From Streptomyces physcomitrii (GTDB taxonomy: Bacteria > Actinomycetota > Actinomycetes > Streptomycetales > Streptomycetaceae): 64,000 nucleotides of DNA. Both the position numbers and the translations under genes were made by a program. The notes under the pieces are model-generated. The model had not been told where the DNA came from. It did no database searches and saw nothing but the letters and a program-made list of their open reading frames with translations. Shown here piece by piece: positions 45,061 to 53,510 of the stretch (positions are counted from its first letter, which is position 1; every line of letters begins with the position of its first letter). The stretch lies in contig NZ_JAAWWP010000025.1 in the NCBI RefSeq assembly GCF_012273655.1, positions 1 to 64,000 of the forward strand. Reading direction: 5' to 3'.

Positions 45061-46071
45061 TTGTCCCTCCGCCCCACCGCTCGCCCCGCCGACCCGGCCG
45101 CGCCCGTACCCGGGCAGCCGCAGGCACCCGCTCCCCCGGCCGCGCCCCCGGTGGCCGTCACCTCCCTGACCGTGCTCACCGAGGCGGAGGGCACCGCGCC
45201 CGGCGCCGCCCGCCGACTCGCCTGGCTGGCCTCGGACCCGGACTCCGTCCCGCTCGGCTCGGCCTTCCTGCGGCTGCTGTGCGCGCGGGGCCAGGAGCAT
45301 CTCGCCGAGATCGAGGTCACCGTCCACCCGGCGCACCGCCGCCAGGGCGTGGGGCGGCGCCTGCTCACCGCCGCCCTGGACTCGGCCCGGGAGCAGGAGC
45401 GCCGGAGCGTGCTGGCGCAGGTGCCGTGCGACTCGGCGGCCGCGGCCTTCCTCGCCCGGTCGGGCTTCGGTCCCGCGCTGCGCCTCGGCTTCACCCGGCT
45501 CGCGCGCCGCGGGCTCGACCTCGCCACCGTGCGGGCGCTGACCGAAGTCCCGCACCCGGGCTACCGGTTGGTGCACTGGGCGGGCCACGTACCCGAGCAT
45601 CTGCTCGCGGCCTTCGTCGCCTCCCGCCGCGCCATGGACGACATGCCGATGGAGGACGCCGACCACGGCCCGATGGTGTGGGACGCCGCCCGGGTCGCCG
45701 CCGCCACCGGCGCCGTCGCCCGCCGCGGCGACCGCCTGCACACGGTCGCGGTGGCCGACGAGGCGGACGGCTCCCTGGTCGGCTTCACCGAACTCGTCGT
45801 CCCCGGTACGGGCACCGGCGACGCCCAGCACTACGGCACCGGCGTGCTGCCCGAGCACCGCGGCCGGGGCCTCGCCCTCTGGCTCAAGGCCGAGTCGGTC
45901 CGCCTGGCCTGCGAGCAGTACCCGGACCTGGACGGCTTCCTCACCGACACCGCCCTGAGCAACCTCCCGATGCGCGCCGTCAACGACCGCCTCGGCTACC
46001 GGCCCACACACCAGGAAGTCCTGTACCAGTACGACTTGGGGCGGGGGGCCCGCGAGGACCCGCTCCCCTGA
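45061..46071 (+). CDS. Tandem-domain GNAT acetyltransferase
   Basis: 336 residues with two GNAT folds. The first has the acetyl-CoA motif HPAHRRQGVGRRLLTAAL; the second, GVLPEHRGRGLALWLKAES. Similar two-domain proteins include mycothiol-synthase-like and antibiotic-acetylating enzymes, but no specific substrate is evident. Start TTG at 45061 with GGAG eight bases upstream. Confidence 0.85.
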   Translation: MSLRPTARPADPAAPVPGQPQAPAPPAAPPVAVTSLTVLTEAEGTAPGAARRLAWLASDPDSVPLGSAFLRLLCARGQEHLAEIEVTVHPAHRRQGVGRRLLTAALDSAREQERRSVLAQVPCDSAAAAFLARSGFGPALRLGFTRLARRGLDLATVRALTEVPHPGYRLVHWAGHVPEHLLAAFVASRRAMDDMPMEDADHGPMVWDAARVAAATGAVARRGDRLHTVAVADEADGSLVGFTELVVPGTGTGDAQHYGTGVLPEHRGRGLALWLKAESVRLACEQYPDLDGFLTDTALSNLPMRAVNDRLGYRPTHQEVLYQYDLGRGAREDPLP

Positions 46072-46163
46072 CCGATGTCAGGGCCCGTCCCCGCCCTTCG
46101 TCCTCTCCCCTTCTCCTCTCTCCCCTTCTCCCCTCTCCCCCGGCGCTTCCTGGCGTCGAGGGC

Positions 46164-46343
46164 ATGGCGAAAAGCTCAACCACGGCGATGAGGCCGCCGA
46201 AGAAGACGAAACAGGCCGAGAAGAAGCAGCAGGCCGAGAAGAAGACGCAGCAGAGGGTGGGCACGCGGCCGGCCACGGCAGAGACACCCCCGCGCACGCC
46301 CCCACCCGCACCCGCACCCGCACCCAGAAAAAGAGGAACGTGA
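46164..46343 (+). CDS. Small Lys/Gln/Pro-rich protein
   Basis: 59 residues: MAKSSTTAMRPPKKTKQAEK then EKKQQAEKKTQQ-type repeats and a Pro/Ala tail. Strongly basic, no known family. Its stop overlaps the GTG of the following PAP2 gene (GTGA), the arrangement seen in coupled genes, which is the main support. The ribosome-binding site is weak. Confidence 0.45.
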   Translation: MAKSSTTAMRPPKKTKQAEKKQQAEKKTQQRVGTRPATAETPPRTPPPAPAPAPRKRGT

Positions 46344-47242
46344 CAACCGGCGACATGGCCAGGACGAGGCAGGCGGACTCCCCCGCACAGACGGGAACGG
46401 AGGAGGTGGCCCACCAGCCGCCCGCGCAGACGGGAACGGAGGCGGGGCACCACCGGTCACCCGCGCAGACGGGAACGGAGGCGTCACCCCACCGGTCGCC
46501 CGGGACGCGGACCCCTCGGCCGGGCCCCGCGGCCCGGCTGCTGACCTCCCTCGCCGCGCTGCTCGGCGCCGCGGCCGTCGTGGGCCTGCTGGCTCCCGGG
46601 GGCCTCGGTACCCCGCGGGCGGTGCGCGTGACGGACGGCTGGTCCGCGGAGCTCTACCGGGACGCGGTGCGGGCGACGGAGGGCGTGCCGTCCTGGGCGG
46701 GTACCGCGCTGGAGGCCTCCTCCCCCGGCCTCCTGCTCCTGCTCGGACTGCTGCTCGCGCTGACCGGCTGGTCGGGACTGCGCCGCCGGGACGCCGCGGC
46801 GCTCGCCGGGGCACTGCTCGCGGTGGGCGGCACGCTGGCCGCGTACGCGCTGAGCGAGGCCGTGAAGGTCGTCGTCGACGAGGAGCGCCCCTGCCGCGCG
46901 ACCGGGGTCACCGACACCCTCGGCGCCTGCCCGCCGCCGGGTGACTGGTCCTTCACCAGCAACCACACGACCCTGGCCTTCGGCCTCGCCACCGGTCTCG
47001 TCCTGCTGCGCCCCCGCCTCGCGGCCCTCGCCCTGCCCCTCGCCCTCGCGGAGGCACTGAGCCGCGTCCTGCTCGGCGCCCACTACCCGCACGACGTGGT
47101 CGCCGGGGCGGCCCTCGGCTCCGGCATCACCGCGGCGACGGTCCTTCTACTGCTGCCGCCCGCGACCGCACTGCTGCGCCGGCGCCCCGCCACCGGGCGG
47201 GCCGAGGGCGCCTCGCTGAGGGTCGACTCCCCTGCTGCTTGA
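46340..47242 (+). CDS. PAP2-family membrane phosphatase
   Basis: 300 residues. The N-terminal ~60 residues hold three copies of PAQTGTE spaced ~13-14 residues. Then about six membrane helices with the phosphatase motifs KVVVDEERP (KxxxxxxRP), FTSNHTT (in place of PSGH) and SRVLLGAHYPHDVVAG (SRxxxxxHxxxD). Likely dephosphorylates a lipid phosphate such as undecaprenyl pyrophosphate at the outer face. GTG start, overlapping the upstream small ORF. Confidence 0.85.
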   Translation: MTTGDMARTRQADSPAQTGTEEVAHQPPAQTGTEAGHHRSPAQTGTEASPHRSPGTRTPRPGPAARLLTSLAALLGAAAVVGLLAPGGLGTPRAVRVTDGWSAELYRDAVRATEGVPSWAGTALEASSPGLLLLLGLLLALTGWSGLRRRDAAALAGALLAVGGTLAAYALSEAVKVVVDEERPCRATGVTDTLGACPPPGDWSFTSNHTTLAFGLATGLVLLRPRLAALALPLALAEALSRVLLGAHYPHDVVAGAALGSGITAATVLLLLPPATALLRRRPATGRAEGASLRVDSPAA

Positions 47243-47279
47243 GGGAGTTGGGCGGGGGACGCACGTACGGGAGGGGGCA

Positions 47280-47425
47280 GAAAATCTGGACGCGGGCCCC
47301 GCCGTCCACGCGCACAACTGGACGGAGACCTACGCCTATGACGCCGCCGGCAACCAGACCTTCGCCCACCGGCCGGACAGCCACCCCGGCGGCGAGGCCC
47401 GCGGCCCCATTGAGACCTGCCCTGG
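47280..47425 (+). pseudogene. Rhs/YD-repeat protein relic
   Basis: A plus-strand reading with no start codon encodes NWTETYAYDAAGNQT then HRPDSHPGGEARGP, which matches the core YD repeat and the HPGGEARG segment of Rhs polymorphic toxins. Only ~45 codons survive; both flanks have lost similarity and the frame ends downstream at a TGA near 47580. It looks like the remains of a deleted Rhs gene next to its immunity gene. Confidence 0.7.
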
Positions 47426-47733
47426 CCGTCACATGGAGCATCACAAATTTCATCGCAAAGTGGGTGCTGTGGGCCGACTCCCGGGAGACGCACATGGCAG
47501 CCGGGCACCTAGGAATCGGAACACATCCGAGCTCAGATCTGCCACGCAGGGAAAACCTACCCGTCTGTATACGTGACCTGGCCCAGCACGATGCCCCGTA
47601 GTGGATTCGGTGCGCACCAGCGGCAGCAGGAGTTCCGTGACCACGGCACTCTCGGGGGGGCAGCCCAGTAGAAGGCGGCGTGCGTGACCAAGGCCCCTCA
47701 CACTCAACGTATGGCCTTCGGGGAAGAGCGACT
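47426..47733. other. Degraded region between the Rhs relic and the immunity gene
   Basis: GC content drops relative to the neighbours (AATTTCATCGCAAAGTGG near 47450). No intact frame. Probably deletion-scarred toxin sequence plus the immunity-gene promoter; AAGAGCGACT just before 47734 serves as a ribosome-binding site. Confidence 0.4.
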
Positions 47734-48131
47734 ATGTCTTGGTTGAATCATGTGACCAATCCTGCAGGTCTGGAAAATATCTACACCGAAGGAACCCCTC
47801 CCTCTCAGGCGTTTCACTGCACGAAGTAAGACTGGTTCGCGACGGACCATCTCTCATTCTCCGATTCGACCTAAAAAGACCTCCTCAGAATCCACCCACA
47901 AAATGGATCACAAAGGAATTCAACACAGTGCAATTGGAAATTACACTTGGGGGGATTCACGAGGTGCGACTCGACGGCTTCGCGACGACAACAAGGGCAG
48001 ACATCTCCCTCACGAAGCCAGATCTGGTGACTCTCAAAGTGAATTCCGAGGGCGTCAAAATCAGCGCCACTGCAGATACAGCCTTCTTGTCCAAGGTTTC
48101 AGCGTACCGCAACGGAAATGAGACACACTGA
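47734..48131 (+). pseudogene. Imm50-like immunity protein, single-base frameshift
   Basis: An ATG at 47734 opens MSWLNHVTNPAGLENIYTEG in one frame. The rest, SLSGVSLHEVRLVRDGPSLI and RPPQNPPTKWITKEFN, continues in the next frame to a stop at 48131. Together they resemble Imm50-type immunity proteins. Restoring one C in the run AACCCCT (~47800) joins them as EGTPSLSGVSLHEVRL. Codon use and base composition are far more AT-rich than neighbouring genes, a sign of transfer. Could be a pseudogene, a sequencing error in a C-run, or, less likely, programmed frameshifting. Confidence 0.65.
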
Positions 48132-48308
48132 ACGGATCCGAAAGTCGAGCATCTTGTTCGGGAAGAAGCCTTCGGCATCGAAGATTTCACAGCCACCGAA
48201 TTGTGCGCCCGCACAATCGACCTGGTAACCCTGGAAAGCAGCGCTCAGCGCAGCAAGTGAGCTGTGAACAAGAGCCGGTCGGTCGAGATTTCCGTCGGAG
48301 CGACTCAT
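48099..48308 (-). CDS. Possible remnant of a second immunity-type gene
   Basis: The minus-strand frame MSRSDGNLDRPALVHSSLAA through FQGYQVDCAGAQFGGCEIFD and EGFFPNKMLDF looks protein-like, with balanced composition. An open extension upstream (SRSSNWSLTPDEWVAP) reaches ~48360. LVHSSLAAL recalls SMI1/SUKH immunity proteins, but this is weak. The 3' end overlaps the Imm50-like gene on the opposite strand. Confidence 0.3.
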   Translation of the reverse strand: MSRSDGNLDRPALVHSSLAALSAAFQGYQVDCAGAQFGGCEIFDAEGFFPNKMLDFRIRSVCLISVAVR

Positions 48309-48483
48309 CGGAGCGACCCACTCGTCCGGCGTGAGACTCCAGTTGGAGGACCGCGACGCTGCCGCAGCAGCCCGAGGCGAACTCGGCGCGAGATGCGAGG
48401 CACACCGTGAGTGCGTCGACCCACGGCCCGGCCTCCCGCCCCGTCGCCGATGCCGAGAGCCCCAGCACGCCCGGGGGCGCACG

Positions 48484-48530
48484 CCCCCACCGCACCCCAC
48501 CCCCACCCCCACCCCCACCCCCACCCGGTG
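48484..48530. repeat. CACCCC minisatellite
   Basis: About six to seven tandem copies of a six-base CACCCC unit between the decayed toxin locus and the DUF5954 gene. The rest of 48309-48579 shows no convincing gene. Confidence 0.8.
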
Positions 48531-48579
48531 AATATGCCATACGCCCTCCCCACCCCTCCCCCTTCGTCACAATGGGGTC

Positions 48580-49599
48580 ATGGTCGATGACTGGAAGCGA
48601 CAACTGGACGCCCTCCACGCCGGGTTGAGGGAGCGGGACCACCCGGCGGAGCTGGTGGTGGAGACCGAGGCGATGGAGGCGTCCGAGCGGTATCCGGGAG
48701 TGACGCTGCGCGGGCCGGTCTTCGGGGTGGCTGTGCGGGATCCGGCGCGAGGGCCCGAGTGGCGGGTGCTGAAGTCGGTGACGGACGGGACGCCGCAGCA
48801 GGCACGGGACGCGCTCCAGTCGTACCTGTGGTTCCGGGCCAAAGACGACACCGAGGACCGTACGGAGCGCCGGGCGCTGCTGGCCGCGGTCTCGGTGCTG
48901 GAGCGCGAGCCCGTGGACGAGGTGGAGGTCCTCGGCGCGCGCTACCGGGTGATCCGCGGCGACGAGTTCGCACGCGGGGGCGTGAGCGGCCTCGAACCGC
49001 CCCGGGCCACGGATCCGGAACCGCTGAAGCGGGTCTGGGAGCACCACCCCTATGTCCCGCCGGACCCGGAGGGCTTCGTACTGGAGCCCGGCCACGGCGA
49101 GACCAGCCTCTCCGCCGGGGCGCTGCGGCTGGGGCTGCGCGAGTTCGCGTACACGGATTTCGGGTTCCCCTCGCAGGTGTGCCGGGAGTCCGAGGCGTCG
49201 GTGCGGAGTCATCCGGAGATCGTCCTGCTGCCGGTGGCCTTCGGGGTGATCGAGAAGAACGGGCCCGGCTGGACTCCGCACGGCGTGCTGATGCCGACCC
49301 CGCACGACGCCCGGCTGCTGCTGTACGACGGCCTGCGGGAGTTCTGGGCGAAGATCTACCGTCTCGACGCGAGGGTCACGGCCCGGTACGCGGCGGCGGC
49401 CGAGGAGTTCCGGGCGGCGGAGCGGGCGAACGAGGCGCGGGTCGGCAGAGAGGTCTACCGGATCTGCCGGGTGGAACGCCTGGTCCGCGTCGGCGGGGAC
49501 GGGCCCGAACCACCGCGCGCCTCGGACGTCGAGACCAGTGAGCCGATGGCCCTGCACCCGAAGATGGACGAGGACGGGACGATCCACTTCGGCTCCTGA
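48580..49599 (+). CDS. DUF5954-like protein
   Basis: 339 residues, soluble, no membrane segment. Contains GVTLRGPVFGVAVRDPARGP, WRVLKSVTDGTPQQARDALQ, YRVIRGDEFARGGVSGLEPP and RICRVERLVRVGGDGPEPPR. I associate this layout with the Streptomyces DUF5954 group, of unknown function. ATG preceded only by AATGGGGTC, a weak ribosome-binding site. Monocistronic. Confidence 0.7.
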   Translation: MVDDWKRQLDALHAGLRERDHPAELVVETEAMEASERYPGVTLRGPVFGVAVRDPARGPEWRVLKSVTDGTPQQARDALQSYLWFRAKDDTEDRTERRALLAAVSVLEREPVDEVEVLGARYRVIRGDEFARGGVSGLEPPRATDPEPLKRVWEHHPYVPPDPEGFVLEPGHGETSLSAGALRLGLREFAYTDFGFPSQVCRESEASVRSHPEIVLLPVAFGVIEKNGPGWTPHGVLMPTPHDARLLLYDGLREFWAKIYRLDARVTARYAAAAEEFRAAERANEARVGREVYRICRVERLVRVGGDGPEPPRASDVETSEPMALHPKMDEDGTIHFGS

Positions 49600-49740
49600 T
49601 CCCGCACTTCATTCCCCATCACCGTCCGTTAATCGGACGCACATTTCATAAATCGGGGCTCCCGCCGTCCCCTTCGTCTCCGCCCCCCGCTACCGTGGGC
49701 CGCACGAGTACCCAGCGCACGGAGAGCGAGGCACCGACCG

Positions 49741-50988
49741 ATGCCCGAGCAGCAGTCCGCGGACAGCCCGTTCGATCTGGCCGAGGGGCATCCCTTCGGG
49801 CCGCACAATCTTCCGTACGGCGTGTTCTCCCCCGGCGGTTCCGGTGAGCGCCGGGTCGGGGTGCGGCTCGGGGAGTTCGTGCTCGACGCGGGGGCGGTGG
49901 CGGGGGTGCTGGGGTCGCCGCACGCCGGTGTGCTCTCGCAGGCGACGCTCAACCCGCTGATGGCGGCGGGCCGCGGGGTCTGGAGCGAGGTGCGGCGGCA
50001 GCTGACCGCCTGGGTGACCGAGTCCGCGTACCGCGAGACGGCGGCCGCGTACTTCCACCCGCTGGCCGAGGTGGCCCTGCACCTGCCGTTCGAGGTGGCG
50101 GACTACGTCGACTTCTACGCCTCGGAGAACCACGCGCGGAACCTCGGCCGCCTGTTCCGGCCGGATGCCGAGGACTCGCTGATGCCCAACTGGAAGCATC
50201 TGCCGGTGGGTTACCACGGCAGGGCGGGGACCGTCGTGGTCTCGGGTACGGAGGTCGTACGGCCCTCGGGGCAGCGCAAGACGCCGGCCGATCCGGTGCC
50301 GGTGTTCGGGGCCTCGGTGCGGCTCGACATCGAGACGGAGGTCGGCTTCGTGGTCGGCGTGCCGACGGAGATCGGGCAGCCGGTCGCGCTGGCGGACTTC
50401 CGGGAGCACGTCTTCGGGCTGACCCTGCTCAACGACTGGTCGGCGCGGGACATCCAGGCCTGGGAGTACGTGCCGCTCGGCCCGCACCTCGGGAAGTCCT
50501 TCGCGACCTCGGTCTCGGCGTGGATCACCCCGCTGGAGGCCCTGGACGCCGCGCGGATCGCGCCGCCCGCCCGCACCCACGAGCTGCTCCCCTACCTCGA
50601 CGACACCCTGGAGGAGCTGCGCGGCGAGCCCGGCGGCTACGACCTGCGGATCACTGTGGAGCTGAACGGCCAGGTGATCTCCGAGCCGCCCTTCTCCACC
50701 ATGTACTGGACCGCCGCCCAGCAGCTCGCCCATATGACGGTGAACGGCGCCTCGCTGCGCACCGGGGACCTCTACGGCTCCGGCACCGTCAGCGGCGGGA
50801 CCGAGGGCGAGCGCGGCTCCCTCCTCGAACTCAGCTGGGGCGGCAAGAACCCCCTCGAACTCCCCGACGGCAAGCGCACCTTCCTGGAGGACGGCGACGA
50901 GGTCACCATGACCGCCTGGGCCCCGGGGCCGGGCGGCACCCGGGTCGCCCTCGGCGAGGTACGGGGGCGGATCGCGGCGGCGCGGTAG
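49741..50988 (+). CDS. fahA: Fumarylacetoacetase
   Basis: 415-residue hydrolase splitting fumarylacetoacetate to fumarate and acetoacetate, the last step of tyrosine/phenylalanine degradation. FAH-fold motifs: active-site His in KHLPVGYHGRAGTVVVSG, metal ligands in EVGFVVGVPTEIG and LLNDWSARDIQAWEYVPLGP, then PHLGKSFATSVSAWI. N-terminal SH3-like domain to ~115. Other homogentisate-pathway genes are not adjacent. The ATG follows GAGAGCGAGG. Confidence 0.95.
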   Translation: MPEQQSADSPFDLAEGHPFGPHNLPYGVFSPGGSGERRVGVRLGEFVLDAGAVAGVLGSPHAGVLSQATLNPLMAAGRGVWSEVRRQLTAWVTESAYRETAAAYFHPLAEVALHLPFEVADYVDFYASENHARNLGRLFRPDAEDSLMPNWKHLPVGYHGRAGTVVVSGTEVVRPSGQRKTPADPVPVFGASVRLDIETEVGFVVGVPTEIGQPVALADFREHVFGLTLLNDWSARDIQAWEYVPLGPHLGKSFATSVSAWITPLEALDAARIAPPARTHELLPYLDDTLEELRGEPGGYDLRITVELNGQVISEPPFSTMYWTAAQQLAHMTVNGASLRTGDLYGSGTVSGGTEGERGSLLELSWGGKNPLELPDGKRTFLEDGDEVTMTAWAPGPGGTRVALGEVRGRIAAAR

Positions 50989-51016
50989 CGCCGGCGGGGG
51001 CGGACCTGGACCGCCC

Positions 51017-51757
51017 TCACCGCCCCCCGGCCACCCGTACCACCGTCCCCGTCGCGTAGGAGGCGTCCTCGGAGAGGAGCCAGGCGACGGCGGCGGCGAT
51101 CTCCTCGGGTTCGCCGGGGCGGCGCAGCGGGGTGTCGCGGGCGACCCGGGCGGGGCGGTCGGCGTCGCCCATCTCGGCGTGGATGCCGGTGTTGACGACA
51201 CCGGGGGCGACGGCGTTGACGCGGATGCCCTCGGGGCCGAGTTCCTTGGCGAGGCCGAGGGTGAGGGTGTCGACGGCGGCCTTGGCGGCGGCGTAGTGGA
51301 CGTACTCGCCGGGGCTGCCGAGGGTGGCCGCGGCGGAGGAGATGTTGACGATGGCACCGCCGCCGTTCGCGGTCATGTCCTGGGCGGCGCGGCGGCAACT
51401 GAGCAGTGTGCCGAGGATGTTGACGTCGAGGACGCGCCGCAGACCGGCGGTCTCGGCCTTGGCGAGCGGGCCGAGCGGGCCGGTGACCCCGGCGTTGTTC
51501 ACCAGGCCGGTGACCGGGCCGAGTTCGGCGGCCGCCCGGTCGAACAGCCGCTCCACTTCCGCCTCTTCGGCGACATCCACCCGGACGGGCAGGCAGCGCA
51601 CGCCGGCCGCCCGTACCGCCGCGGCCGTCTCCTCGGCGGCCCAGCCGTCGGTGCGGTAGCCGAGGACCAGATCGTGGCCCTCGGCGGCCAGGCGGACGCA
51701 GACGGCGGCACCGATTCCGCGGCTGCCGCCGGTGACGATGGTGACCGGACGTGGCAC
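51017..51757 (-). CDS. Short-chain dehydrogenase/reductase
   Basis: 246-residue SDR. Cofactor loop TIVTGGSRGIGAAVCVRL, NNAG in LVNNAGVTG, catalytic Ser in VNISSAAATLG, and YxxxK as YVHYAAAKAAVDTL. Resembles FabG/glucose dehydrogenase-type oxidoreductases; substrate unknown. The GTG at 51757 follows GGGAGGTCCA. Divergent from the GntR-led cluster. Confidence 0.92.
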   Translation of the reverse strand: MPRPVTIVTGGSRGIGAAVCVRLAAEGHDLVLGYRTDGWAAEETAAAVRAAGVRCLPVRVDVAEEAEVERLFDRAAAELGPVTGLVNNAGVTGPLGPLAKAETAGLRRVLDVNILGTLLSCRRAAQDMTANGGGAIVNISSAAATLGSPGEYVHYAAAKAAVDTLTLGLAKELGPEGIRVNAVAPGVVNTGIHAEMGDADRPARVARDTPLRRPGEPEEIAAAVAWLLSEDASYATGTVVRVAGGR

Positions 51758-52217
51758 TGGACCTCCCGTGGGTGCGCGCGGCCGCACCGGGGCCGTACGC
51801 GGACGGCGGGCCGTCCGCGGGCGGGCGGACGCGGGGCGGTCGGCGGGAACAGTCGCGGGCCCGGGCGGGCCGCCCGCTCAGCGTCTCACTCCCCCGGGCC
51901 GCGCGGGTACGTCTTCCCGGCCGCCACCCGGGGGTTTCGGAAGGGCGCGCGGAGCTGCCGAGGCGGTACGCGCCCGTACGGGACGAGCGTGCCGTACGGC
52001 GGGCGGACCTGCCGAGGAGGGGCGCGGCCGTAGGGGACGCGCGTCCGGCGGCCCGCGCCGCCTGGCGTCCACAGTGCGGACACCGGGCGGCGCGGTACTG
52101 GCAGATCTTGCCGCGGCGGGCGGAAATGCGCAGGTCAGAGGCGGTCGGGCACGGGGCGGGGGTGGCGCAATACTGCGGCAACACCCCGGGCGGGCGGGCC
52201 TGGCTAGGGTCCTTGGC
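51758..52217. other. Divergent intergenic region upstream of the GntR-led cluster
   Basis: 460 GC-rich bases with many CGTACGG motifs and no believable gene. A TAGGGT 8 bases before the GntR start (52205-52210) could be a -10 element, giving a nearly leaderless mRNA. A GntR operator would be expected here but I see no clean palindrome. Confidence 0.35.
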
Positions 52218-53084
52218 ATGTCAGCCGAACGCATCCGCGAGCACGCCGGAGCCGGGGCGCGAACCGTCGCCGCGCACCGGCGGCGGCTGCGTGCGGACCG
52301 GGCCCGGCAACTCGCCGACCTGCTGCGCCGCCAGGTCCTGAGCGGCGGCTTCCCGGACGGGACGCTGCCGCACGAGGCGGCCCTCGCCGGGGACTACGGC
52401 GCCAGCCGCAACACGGTGCGCCAGGCGCTCGGGCTGCTGCGTGCCGAGGGGCTGGTCGAGCGGCTGCCCGGGGTGGGCACCGTGGTCGTGGCCGAGAAGT
52501 GCACCCACGGCCTGGAGCGGCTGCGCGGGCTCGGCGAGACGCTGCACGAACAGGGCAGGGTGACCAACGAGGTCCGCACCGTCCAGCCGGTCACCGCGCC
52601 CGCCCCGGTCGCCGAGCGGCTGGGTCTGCCCGCGGGCGCCGAGGTCCTGTACATCGAACGGCTGCGCAGCCTCGGCGGTGTCCCGCTCTCCCTCGACCTC
52701 ACCTATCTGCCGCTCGACCTCGGCAGCGGGCTGCTCGGCGCCGACCTGGAGAACACCGATGTCTTCCGCCTCCTCGAGGCGCTGACCGGGCAGTCGCTCG
52801 GGCACGCCGAGATCACCCTGGAGGCGGTCACCGCGGACGCCCACTCGGCGGCCGTGCTCGGGGCGCCGCGCGGTGCGGCGGTGCTGATGCTCGAACGCCT
52901 CACCCATCTCGCCGACGGGCGGCCCGTGGACCTGGAGTTCATCCGCTTCCGGGGCGACCGCATCGCCATGAGCGGACTGCTGCACCGGACCGCCGACACC
53001 CGCTCACAGACCCGGCCACGAACCCGGACCCGGACCGAGACCGAGCCCCCGGCCCAGCCGGGGACCCGGCCCCACACCCCCTAG
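52218..53084 (+). CDS. GntR-family (HutC/UTRA type) regulator
   Basis: 288 residues. N-terminal winged helix-turn-helix (LADLLRRQVLSGGFPDGTLP, ASRNTVRQALGLLRAEGLVE) at ~30-90, then a UTRA ligand-binding domain (~105-255) with VLYIERLRSLGGVPLSLDLT and HLADGRPVDLEFIRFRGDR. Ends in a Thr/Arg/Pro tail. First gene of the flavoprotein/ABC-transporter cluster, so probably its substrate-responsive repressor. The ATG lacks a clear ribosome-binding site. Confidence 0.88.
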   Translation: MSAERIREHAGAGARTVAAHRRRLRADRARQLADLLRRQVLSGGFPDGTLPHEAALAGDYGASRNTVRQALGLLRAEGLVERLPGVGTVVVAEKCTHGLERLRGLGETLHEQGRVTNEVRTVQPVTAPAPVAERLGLPAGAEVLYIERLRSLGGVPLSLDLTYLPLDLGSGLLGADLENTDVFRLLEALTGQSLGHAEITLEAVTADAHSAAVLGAPRGAAVLMLERLTHLADGRPVDLEFIRFRGDRIAMSGLLHRTADTRSQTRPRTRTRTETEPPAQPGTRPHTP

Positions 53085-53269
53085 ACCCGAACCGGCTGCC
53101 GGACCCGAACCGGCCGCGCCCACCGCCACCGCGTTCCATGCCAACTCCGCACGCGTACAGCCCCGTTCCGCACGCCCTCGTTCCGTACGCCCGGCTCCCG
53201 CGCTCGTACGCCGGTCCCGCGCTCCCTTCCCGGAATTCCGCCCCTCCTCCCCTCCCCCTGGAGTCAGCC

Positions 53270-53497
53270 ATGCCCTTGGCACCCCAACGGGCCGATGTGC
53301 CCGTGACCATCGACGAGTCGAAGTGCATCGACGGCTGCACGCTGTGCGTGGACATGTGCCCCCTCGACTCCCTCGCCATCCACGAGGAGAGCGGCAAGGC
53401 CTATATGCACGTGGACGAGTGCTGGTACTGCGGCCCGTGCGCGGCCCGCTGTCCCACCGGAGCCGTCACGGTCGACATGCCCTATCTGCTCCGGTGA
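53270..53497 (+). CDS. Two-[4Fe-4S] ferredoxin, AprB-like
   Basis: 75 residues with two cysteine clusters, CIDGCTLCVDMCPLDSLAIH and CWYCGPCAARCPTGAV, the bacterial ferredoxin arrangement. The spacing and the DECWYCGPC segment resemble the beta subunit of adenylylsulfate (APS) reductase, but without its C-terminal tail. Probable electron partner of the flavoprotein encoded at 56.8-59.6 kb. The ATG at 53270 follows CTGGAGTCAGCC. The binding-protein gene starts 13 bases after its stop. Confidence 0.92.
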   Translation: MPLAPQRADVPVTIDESKCIDGCTLCVDMCPLDSLAIHEESGKAYMHVDECWYCGPCAARCPTGAVTVDMPYLLR

Positions 53498-53510
53498 GAG
53501 GCCCCCTGCC

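Noticed and set aside
44781..46343. 520-codon plus-strand frame overlapping the GNAT gene
   Set aside because: Out-of-frame shadow of the GNAT gene; only its last 60 codons, from 46164, are plausible as a separate small gene.
47239..47601. 120-codon frame across the Rhs relic in another frame
   Set aside because: It does not read the recognisable YD-repeat frame, and its composition changes abruptly halfway.
48484..48530. CACCCC repeats as a possible CRISPR array
   Set aside because: Six-base uninterrupted repeat with no spacers; no cas genes in the window.
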